Positions 1 through 5,053 of a DNA stretch of 5,053 nt are shown here, piece by piece. Numbering within the stretch: the first letter of the stretch is position 1; each line of letters starts with the position of its first letter. The notes beneath the pieces were generated by a model. It worked only from the letters and a program-made list of their open reading frames with translations, had not been told where the DNA came from and ran no database searches. The translations under genes and the position numbers were made by a program. Origin of the DNA: Limisphaerales bacterium. Its GTDB lineage: Bacteria; Verrucomicrobiota; Verrucomicrobiia; Limisphaerales; UBA11358. The DNA lies in assembly GCA_003133815.1 (NCBI GenBank), contig PKZR01000339.1, forward strand, positions 1 through 5,053, written 5' to 3'.

Positions 1-2608
1 TGCACGCGCGCGCATCCAGTTGAGACTTCTCGCACAGATAACCGGCTTCCGTGTCGAAAACCTGGCCGCCGCACTTGGGACATTTGCCAACGACTTCCTT
101 GCCGGTGAAATCAATCTTCGGCATCGGCTCGCGCGGCGTGCCGTCCTTCGCCTTGCCCTTCTTTTCGCGCGGCGCGAACTCGAACGCCGTGCCGCCATCC
201 TTCAAGACAAGGAATGCCTCGAACTTGCGATTGGTCTTCTTCGAGACAAATCCCTTGAGCAAATCAGTCTTGCCCTCGTTGAGCAGCTTGACAATCTGCG
301 CCGGTTCCATGGTCTGCTGCAAAATGATCTTGCCGGTGCGAAACTTGCAGGTCTTGTCAGGGCCGGTCGCCTTCTCGCACATGTAATTCATGCCGGCGTC
401 GAACACGCGCGCGCCGCACTTGGGGCATTTGCCGAGCGGCTCCTTGCCGGTGAAATCAATCGGCGCGGAATCCTCGCCTTCCGCATTCTTGTCGTTGCCA
501 AAGTCAAACTCCGGCTTGAACTCCGCGCCCATCTTGATGATGGCCGCGAAGGGAAATCCCTGCTTGCTGCGGAAACCTTGCAGCGGACCGACCGTGCCCT
601 TGCTGATGAGTTCCTCGACCTCGGAAATTTCCAACTGCCGGCTCGCCACAATCTTCCAGAGCGCGAAATCGCACTTCTGGCACTGGAATTTTTTGTAGTT
701 CTCCAGAATCTCGCCGCCACATTTCGGGCACGGCACGTTGAGCTTGCCGTAATCGCCCGGCACCGTGTCGCTCTCATGCAGCTTGGCCTTCGCCACGATG
801 TCGCGCGTCGCATCGGCGATCTCTTTCATGAAATCGTCGCGCTTCATTTTGCCGCGCGCCATCAGGTTCAATTTAAATTCCCACTCGCCCGTCAACTCGG
901 GCGAACAAAGCTGCGGAATCTCCAGACCGCGCAAAAGCGTGATGATCGAAAACGCTTTGGCGGTCGGCTGCAATTCGCGGCCATTGCGCACAACGTATTT
1001 TTCCCAAATCAAACCTTCGATGATGGTCGCGCGCGTCGCGGGCGTGCCCAGACCCTTGTCCGACATCGCCTCGCGCAATTCTTCATCGTCAATCAATTTG
1101 CCCGCGCCTTCCATCGCGCCGAGCAACGTGGCTTCGGAATAGCGCGCCGGTGGTTTAGTGACGTTCGCCTCTACTTCGACCTTCTCGGTCTTGACGGGTT
1201 CGTTCGGCTTCACCGGCACGAGGTTGGGTGTCTCGTCCGAATCCGCCTCCTTGCCATAAACCGCGAGCCAGCCCGCGTTCACCATCACCTTGCCCTCGCT
1301 CTTGAACGGCTCGTTCTCGACGCGCGTGATGCGCGTGGTCACCAGAAATTCCGCCGCCGGATAAAAAATCGCCAGAAAGCGCTTCGTGACGAGGTCGTAA
1401 AGTTTCTGTTCCGGCTCGCTCAGATGTTTCGGCGCCACCGTCGTGGGAATGATCGCAAAGTGATCCGACACTTTCGCATTATTAAAGACGCGTTTGTTCG
1501 GGCGCACCCAGCCGTTCTTCAAAATGGTTTCCGCCGGCGTGCGGTAATTCGTGTCCGCCAGCATTCCCAGCGTCGTCTTGACCGTCTCGAGATAATCCTC
1601 TGGCAGCGCGCGCGAATCCGTTCTCGGATACGTCAGCACCTTGTGCTTCTCATAAAGCGCCTGCGCCAGGCCAAGCGTGTTCTTAGCGGAGAAGCCGAAC
1701 CGTCCGTTCGCCTCGCGCTGCAATGTCGTCAAATCATAAAGCGCCGGCGACATCGAGGTCGTCGGCTTGCTCTCTTCGATGACGATGCCCGGCTTGCCGA
1801 GACATTTGGCCTTGATGGCTTCGGCGAACGCCACATCCCAGACGCGCTCCTGCTTGAGCTGGTCGTCACCTTCCTTCCGGGAAAACTTTTCATCGAACCA
1901 GCGGCCGGCGTATTCGCCCGCCTGCGCGCCGAACGTCCCGTGTATTTCCCAGTAATTGCGCGGCATGAACTTTTTAATCTTCTCTTCGCGCTCGACAAGG
2001 ATTGCCAGCGTCGGAGTCTGCACGCGGCCGACAGTCGTGAGATGAAAGCCGCCGGTCTTGGAATTGAACGCCGTCATCGCGCGCGTCCCGTTGATGCCGA
2101 TGAGCCAGTCGCTCTCGCTGCGACACGTCGCCGCATCGGCGAGCGGAATCATTTCGCCGTCCGTGCGCAGATGCGCAAAGCCGTCGCGGATGGCTGCAGG
2201 CGTCATGGACTGCAGCCACAGCCGTTGAATCGGCTTGTCGCTTTTGGAATACTGGACGATGTAACGGAAAATCAATTCGCCCTCGCGCCCGGCGTCGCAT
2301 GCATTCACGAGCGCGGTGACATCCTTGCGTTTGATGAGCTTCACTAGCACTTTCAGCCGCGCCTCATTTTTTTCGATGGGCAGCAAATCGAAGTGCGGCG
2401 GGATGACCGGCAGATTGGCGAACGTCCATTTGCCGCGCTTGACCTCGAACTGTTCCGGCACGGCGATGGTCAGCAGATGGCCGACCGCCGACGAGATGAC
2501 ATACTGGTCGTTCTCGTAGAAGTCAGCGTTCTTTTCAAACTTGCCGAGCGCCTTGGAGATGTCTCCGGCGACAGACGGCTTTTCCGCGATGATGAGAATT
2601 TTTCCCAT
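1..2608 (-). CDS. topB: DNA topoisomerase III (type IA), C-terminal end cut by window edge
   Basis: This enzyme cuts one DNA strand through a 5'-phosphotyrosine link, passes another strand and reseals; in the cytoplasm it resolves and decatenates replication and recombination intermediates. The minus strand reads open for 869 codons from ATG at 2608-2606 to the left edge. An in-frame TAA at 2626-2624 rules out an upstream start. The TOPRIM domain opens with ILIIAEKPSVAGDISKAL (E9) and continues in NACDAGREGELIF (D105, E109; Gly107 replaces the second Asp, as in some other topoisomerase III proteins). The active-site Tyr is Y327 in LTYPRTDSR. Both the AEKPSVA start and YPRTDSR favour TopB over TopA (usually VESPAKA and MRTDS). 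The tail from about residue 620 has three cysteine modules: C627/C630/C643/C646, C728/C731/C744/C754 and C843/C846/C859/C869. The last two belong to IDFTGKE...GKCPKCG repeats of the Toprim C-terminal repeat type. With this tail it is much longer than E. coli TopB (about 650 residues). No Shine-Dalgarno sequence is evident. The tail's end lies outside the window. Confidence 0.95.
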   Translation of the reverse strand, partial: MGKILIIAEKPSVAGDISKALGKFEKNADFYENDQYVISSAVGHLLTIAVPEQFEVKRGKWTFANLPVIPPHFDLLPIEKNEARLKVLVKLIKRKDVTALVNACDAGREGELIFRYIVQYSKSDKPIQRLWLQSMTPAAIRDGFAHLRTDGEMIPLADAATCRSESDWLIGINGTRAMTAFNSKTGGFHLTTVGRVQTPTLAILVEREEKIKKFMPRNYWEIHGTFGAQAGEYAGRWFDEKFSRKEGDDQLKQERVWDVAFAEAIKAKCLGKPGIVIEESKPTTSMSPALYDLTTLQREANGRFGFSAKNTLGLAQALYEKHKVLTYPRTDSRALPEDYLETVKTTLGMLADTNYRTPAETILKNGWVRPNKRVFNNAKVSDHFAIIPTTVAPKHLSEPEQKLYDLVTKRFLAIFYPAAEFLVTTRITRVENEPFKSEGKVMVNAGWLAVYGKEADSDETPNLVPVKPNEPVKTEKVEVEANVTKPPARYSEATLLGAMEGAGKLIDDEELREAMSDKGLGTPATRATIIEGLIWEKYVVRNGRELQPTAKAFSIITLLRGLEIPQLCSPELTGEWEFKLNLMARGKMKRDDFMKEIADATRDIVAKAKLHESDTVPGDYGKLNVPCPKCGGEILENYKKFQCQKCDFALWKIVASRQLEISEVEELISKGTVGPLQGFRSKQGFPFAAIIKMGAEFKPEFDFGNDKNAEGEDSAPIDFTGKEPLGKCPKCGARVFDAGMNYMCEKATGPDKTCKFRTGKIILQQTMEPAQIVKLLNEGKTDLLKGFVSKKTNRKFEAFLVLKDGGTAFEFAPREKKGKAKDGTPREPMPKIDFTGKEVVGKCPKCGGQVFDTEAGYLCEKSQLDARAC
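67..116 (-). repeat. Intragenic direct repeat, copy 2 (topB C-terminal module)
   Basis: This 50-bp segment matches 412-461 at 43 of 50 positions by hand alignment, including an identical 20-bp core at 96-115. It encodes the IDFTGKE...GKCPKCGG segment that opens the third C-terminal zinc module. The two copies lie 345 bp (115 codons) apart in the same frame, so they mark a duplicated protein module and not a mobile element. Confidence 0.8.
412..461 (-). repeat. Intragenic direct repeat, copy 1 (topB C-terminal module)
   Basis: This is the partner of the segment at 67-116. It encodes the IDFTGKE...GKCPKCGA segment that opens the second C-terminal zinc module. The identical 20-bp core is at 441-460. 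DNA identity stays high across the conserved residues, which suggests a fairly recent module duplication or gene conversion within topB, or simply constrained codon use. Confidence 0.8.
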
Positions 2609-2679
2609 TTGTCGGGCGAATCTTTAAGCTGTGCGACGGCACTTGCGCAACTTATTTTTTTATGAGCAAAAATATTTTT

Positions 2680-2798
2680 GCCACAGATGCGCACAGATCA
2701 ACACAGATAAAACCCATGCCGGTTCAGGCAAATTTAGAATCATCACGCCTGTGAATTTTAACCGGATAACCTGTGTTTCATCTGTGCCCATCTGTGGC
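2680..2798. repeat. Imperfect inverted repeat made of 10-bp-phased CACAGAT units
   Basis: The left arm has three CACAGAT units at 2682-2688, 2692-2698 and 2702-2708, exactly 10 bp apart. The right arm has the complementary CTGTG cores at 2771-2775, 2782-2786 and 2792-2796. Positions 2680-2706 pair with 2771-2798 with two mismatches (2690/2788 and 2699/2779) and one bulge (2776), giving about 25 base pairs. A second, inner stem is CCGGTT (2719-2724) with AACCGG (2760-2765). The element looks like a miniature dispersed repeat of the REP or MITE kind. I see no target-site duplication and no transposase. A role as an operator or as a transcribed hairpin is also possible. Confidence 0.75.
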
Positions 2799-2803
2799 TC
2801 AAA

Positions 2804-2812
2804 TGAAATAAT
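2804..2812 (+). promoter_or_regulatory. Possible extended -10 element for the helicase gene
   Basis: The sequence TGAAATAAT fits an extended -10 pattern (TG, one base, then AATAAT, five of six matches to TATAAT). It lies about 48 bp before the helicase ATG and immediately after the inverted repeat. No good -35 hexamer is found at the usual distance, and the surrounding DNA is AT-rich, so a chance match is quite possible. Confidence 0.25.
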
Positions 2813-2860
2813 TCTTTGCGCGCTTGCGTTCGTTTTGTGGCAACTTAAACTTCGCGCCCG

Positions 2861-4930
2861 ATGGTGAATCTGAACACGCTCAACTCGCAGCAACGCATGG
2901 CCGCCGAGACCATCAAAGGCCCGGTGCTCATCCTCGCCGGCGCGGGCACGGGCAAGACGCGCGTCATCACTTTTCGCATCGCGCACATGGTCGAGCGCGG
3001 CATCGCGCCCGGCAACATTCTCGGCGTGACGTTCACCAACAAGGCCGCACGCGAAATGCAGGAGCGCGTGAACAAGCTGTTGCCGAAGCGCAAGACCGAG
3101 GAGAAAAGCAACCGTCCGACCATCTGCACGTTCCATTCCCTTTGCGTCCGCATTTTGCGCCAGCACATAGAGAAGCTCGGCTACAAAAAGAATTTCGTCA
3201 TCTACGACGAATCGGAACAGCTCGCGGCGGTGAAGAAAATCCTCTCCTCCATTTCCGCCAAGGGCGAAAAGACCGATGCCGGCGCGGTGCTGGCGGTGTT
3301 GAGCAAGTTCAAGAACGGCGGCGAGAACTCCAAAATCTTCGGTGATGAAAGCGTTCGCGCATTGGCCGAGCATATTGCCAAGCGCTATGAATCCGCGCTG
3401 CACGCCTGCAACGCGGTGGATTTCGACGATCTGATCCTGCTGACGCTGCGCCTGTTCCGCGAGCATCCCGACGCGCTCGAAGCCTGCCGCGCGAAATACA
3501 AATACGTCATGGTGGACGAATATCAGGACACCAACGCCGCGCAGTTTCAATTGGTTCACGCGCTTACCGTGGAGCACCGGAACCTGTGCGTGGTCGGCGA
3601 TGATGACCAGAGCATTTACGGCTGGCGCGGCGCGGAGGTCGCCAACCTGCTCGACATGGAAAAACATTTTCCCGAAATCAAGGTCGTCAAGCTGGAGCAG
3701 AATTACCGCAGCACCACGAACATCCTCAACGCCGCCAACGCCATCATCAAAAACAACGTGCGCCGCCGCGTGAAGCAGCTCTGGTCGCAGAAAGGCGCGG
3801 GCGCAAAAATCCAGTTGCAGACCTACGACAACGACGAGGCCGAGGCGCGGGAGATCGTCGTGCAGATCGAGTTTCTCCGGCTCACACGCCGCGCGGCGTG
3901 GAAGGATTGCGCGATCCTGTTCCGCACCAACCAGCAGTCACGCCCGCTCGAAATGGAACTGCGCAAGGCGTCCGTCCGTTATCATCTCATCGGCGGCCAG
4001 AGCTTCTTCGACCGGCGCGAGATCAAGGATTTTCTCGCCTACCTGAAGATGTTCATCAACCCACACGACGACATCAGCCTGCTGCGCATCGCCAACGTCC
4101 CCGCACGCGGCCTGAGCGACGTGACGATGGAACGGCTGCTCGGCGCGAGCCACGAGCGCAAATGCTCCGTCTTCACCGCCATGAAAAACCCGCTGGTAAC
4201 GACCACGTTCCAAGCGAATACGCGCAAAAGCATCGAGGCGTTTGTGGAATTCATCGAACGAACGCGTGGGCAATTAAATCACAATCCCCTCACCCCGTCC
4301 CTCTCCCCATCGGATGGGGAGAGGGTGGCGCAGCCGGGTGAGGGTTATTTCACGCTCGCACGTTGGGCCGAAAATTTCCTGAACGAGACCGGCTACCTTG
4401 CCGAGCTGAAACGGCTGGACAAGGACCCCGAAGTGGCAGAGGGCCGCATCCGCAATTTGCGCGAACTGATGGCGACCATGGACGGCATCGGCAACCTGCC
4501 GGCGGAACGGCTGGACAATTTTCTGGAGAACATCACGCTCGACAGCGACCGCGAGGAGGAAAAGGAAAACACCAGCGACGCCGTCACGCTCATCACCATG
4601 CACAGTTGCAAGGGACTGGAGTTCCCCAACGTCTATATCGTCGGGCTGGAGGACGGGCTGCTGCCGCACTCTCGCTCCAAGGTCGAGGGCACGCTGGACG
4701 AGGAGCGGCGGCTGTTTTACGTCGCCGTCACGCGCGCCATGCAGACGCTCACCATTAGCCATTGCGGTGGGCGCAAGAAATACGGCCAGCTCCTGCCCTG
4801 CCAGCCCTCGCCGTTCCTGAAGGAACTGCCGGAGGAACTCGTCGAGCATTCGGATGAAAAATCCAAGCTGCCGGTCTCCGACGCGACGGGTAAGGATTAT
4901 TTCGCCGCCATGCGTCAGGCGATTACTTGA
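2861..4930 (+). CDS. UvrD/Rep/PcrA-family ATP-dependent 3'-5' DNA helicase, Rep-like
   Basis: This is a complete 689-residue SF1A helicase that would use ATP to move 3'-5' on single-stranded DNA, unwinding DNA and displacing bound proteins during replication restart or repair. All motifs are present: Q motif (LNSQQRMA, Q10/Q11), Walker A AGAGTGKT at 26-33, Ia GVTFTNKAAREM at 55-66, Ib TFHSL at 90-94, Walker B VMVDEYQDTN at 216-225, III VVGDDDQSIYGWRGA at 244-258, IV KLEQNYRS at 277-284, V MHSCKGLEF at 580-588 and VI DEERRLFYVAVTRA at 613-626. HACNAVDFDDLI, KLEQNYRS, GLEFPNVYIVG and the end PSPFLKELPEEL resemble E. coli Rep more than UvrD or PcrA, as does the length (Rep about 673) and the lack of a long C-terminal extension; this comparison is from memory. 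The start is supported by an in-frame TAA at 2846-2848, and no Shine-Dalgarno is seen. Oddities are a Cys in motif V (C583) and an in-frame palindromic insert at residues about 475-495 in subdomain 2B. UvrD or PcrA remain possible names. Confidence 0.95.
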   Translation: MVNLNTLNSQQRMAAETIKGPVLILAGAGTGKTRVITFRIAHMVERGIAPGNILGVTFTNKAAREMQERVNKLLPKRKTEEKSNRPTICTFHSLCVRILRQHIEKLGYKKNFVIYDESEQLAAVKKILSSISAKGEKTDAGAVLAVLSKFKNGGENSKIFGDESVRALAEHIAKRYESALHACNAVDFDDLILLTLRLFREHPDALEACRAKYKYVMVDEYQDTNAAQFQLVHALTVEHRNLCVVGDDDQSIYGWRGAEVANLLDMEKHFPEIKVVKLEQNYRSTTNILNAANAIIKNNVRRRVKQLWSQKGAGAKIQLQTYDNDEAEAREIVVQIEFLRLTRRAAWKDCAILFRTNQQSRPLEMELRKASVRYHLIGGQSFFDRREIKDFLAYLKMFINPHDDISLLRIANVPARGLSDVTMERLLGASHERKCSVFTAMKNPLVTTTFQANTRKSIEAFVEFIERTRGQLNHNPLTPSLSPSDGERVAQPGEGYFTLARWAENFLNETGYLAELKRLDKDPEVAEGRIRNLRELMATMDGIGNLPAERLDNFLENITLDSDREEEKENTSDAVTLITMHSCKGLEFPNVYIVGLEDGLLPHSRSKVEGTLDEERRLFYVAVTRAMQTLTISHCGGRKKYGQLLPCQPSPFLKELPEELVEHSDEKSKLPVSDATGKDYFAAMRQAIT
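4283..4345 (+). repeat. GC-rich palindromic repeat inserted in frame in the helicase gene
   Basis: A nested palindrome lies inside the coding sequence. The outer arms are CCCTCACCC (4287-4295) and GGGTGAGGG (4336-4344), a perfect 9-bp stem. The inner arms are CCCTCTCCCCATC (4299-4311) and GATGGGGAGAGGG (4313-4325), perfect over 13 bp. A small GGC/GCC stem (4327-4329 with 4333-4335) lies between the arms. It encodes about 21 residues starting PLTPSLSPSDGE, a Pro/Ser-rich low-complexity stretch unlike the rest of the protein. The peptide resembles the one produced by a palindromic repeat scattered between genes in many bacterial genomes, as I recall it; copies elsewhere in this genome cannot be seen from here. 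The exact insertion borders are inferred. Confidence 0.8.
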
Positions 4931-4933
4931 ATA

Positions 4934-5000
4934 AGGAAATCAGGAAATCAGGAAAATCTTTCCGCTCCTTGCTTCCTGCCTTCCTCTTTTAATAATTTTT
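4934..5000 (+). terminator. Possible terminator: AGGAA-type nested hairpin followed by T-rich run
   Basis: Just after the helicase stop there is a tandem 8-mer, GGAAATCA twice (4935-4942, 4943-4950), then GGAAAATC (4951-4958). The downstream strand is complementary in three blocks: AGGAA 4934-4938 with TTCCT 4981-4985, CAGGAA 4941-4946 with TTCCTG 4973-4978, and GGAAA 4951-4955 with TTTCC 4959-4963. The run CTTTTAATAATTTTT (4986-5000) follows. Position and T-run suit a Rho-independent terminator, but the stem is interrupted and the tandem units also suit a simple or dispersed repeat. Confidence 0.4.
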
Positions 5001-5053
5001 GTAGGAGTCGAGGTGACGAGACTCAATTTAAGTCAGAGACTCCTCACGTCGTC
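5001..5053. repeat. Palindromic intergenic repeat, cut by right window edge
   Basis: The left arm (5007-5024, with GTAGGA before it) pairs with 5036-5053 around an 11-nt loop (5025-5035). Fourteen of 18 positions pair. The four mismatches (5021/5039, 5017/5043, 5012/5048, 5008/5052) are each the same base opposite itself: A-A, C-C, G-G and T-T. The right arm probably continues beyond the window. The form suggests a REP-like dispersed element. No gene is visible between 4931 and 5053. Confidence 0.6.

Larger units (their letters stand above)
2609..2860. other. Divergent intergenic region between topB and the helicase gene
   Basis: These 252 nt separate the two start codons and must contain both promoters. 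The region is more AT-rich than the genes, with T- and A-runs at about 2653-2679. A long imperfect inverted repeat fills 2680-2798. I see no convincing small gene: open frames crossing the repeat read through its CACAGAT units and continue into the flanking genes on the wrong frame or strand. Neither start codon has a clear purine-rich Shine-Dalgarno sequence. I could not assign a confident promoter for topB. Confidence 0.8.

Noticed and set aside
20..2347. Long plus-strand open frame of 775 codons
   Set aside because: It is the antisense shadow of topB. The translation is Arg/Leu/Ala-rich without recognisable domains, while the minus strand reads a full topoisomerase with TOPRIM, active-site Tyr and zinc modules.
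2660..2740. Sigma-70-like promoter for topB on the minus strand (TTGATC with AT-rich DNA about 17 bp further on)
   Set aside because: The -35 match is partial, the -10 is only generic AT-rich sequence, and the hexamers fall inside the CACAGAT repeat. The support is too weak to list.
2680..2798. Phased short repeats as a CRISPR array or replication iterons
   Set aside because: The units are only 7-8 bp at 10-bp spacing and are mirrored, not tandem with unique spacers. There is no Rep or Cas gene nearby.
2631..2867. Small plus-strand open frame over the intergenic region
   Set aside because: It is mostly a translation of the inverted repeat (HRCAQINTD-like sequence), has no ribosome binding site and overlaps the helicase start in another frame.
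2660..3667. Minus-strand open frame of 335 codons across the intergenic repeat and the helicase 5' half
   Set aside because: It is antisense to the conserved helicase motifs, and its last 60 or so residues merely translate the CACAGAT repeat. No family features are present.
4283..4345. Palindrome in the helicase as an internal transcription terminator or a sign of a pseudogene
   Set aside because: There is no T-run after the stem, the reading frame continues, and motifs V and VI plus a normal C-terminus follow, so the gene appears intact.
4274..4849. Minus-strand open frame of 191 codons in the helicase 3' half
   Set aside because: It is a shadow frame opposite motifs V and VI. It runs through the palindromic repeat and shows no domain of its own.

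Overview
The window suggests a fairly high-GC, Gram-negative-type bacterial chromosome and holds two divergent DNA-metabolism genes plus several palindromic repeats. A member of the Verrucomicrobiota or a similar soil or environmental lineage is my best guess. That guess rests on the style of the intergenic repeats and on codon use rich in G/C at third positions, and no marker gene here confirms it.

Layout. Positions 1-2608 on the minus strand carry a type IA topoisomerase of the topoisomerase III class (topB). Its start is inside the window, and its last codons run off the left edge after 869 residues. Because it has no stop codon inside the window, a stop-to-stop scan misses it easily, and a long antisense open frame on the plus strand (20-2347) can be mistaken for the gene. 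Positions 2609-2860 are a 252-nt divergent intergenic region dominated by a large imperfect inverted repeat built from 10-bp-phased CACAGAT units. Positions 2861-4930 on the plus strand encode a complete SF1A (UvrD/Rep/PcrA family) 3'-5' DNA helicase that looks most like Rep. Positions 4931-5053 hold a tandem and inverted AGGAAATC-type sequence followed by a T-rich run (possible terminator), then the start of another palindromic repeat cut by the right edge.

The most notable observation is a GC-rich palindromic repeat (about 4283-4345) sitting in frame inside the helicase gene. It adds about 21 residues to subdomain 2B without breaking the frame or any helicase motif. It resembles a dispersed intergenic repeat that has colonised a coding sequence, in the manner of the palindromic elements known in Rickettsia proteins.

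Functionally, topoisomerase III passes single strands and decatenates, while a Rep/UvrD-type helicase unwinds DNA and strips proteins at forks. Both act on replication and recombination intermediates. Their head-to-head arrangement could allow shared regulation, but the sequence does not prove any functional coupling. I found no RNA genes, CRISPR arrays, transposase genes or classical defence genes.
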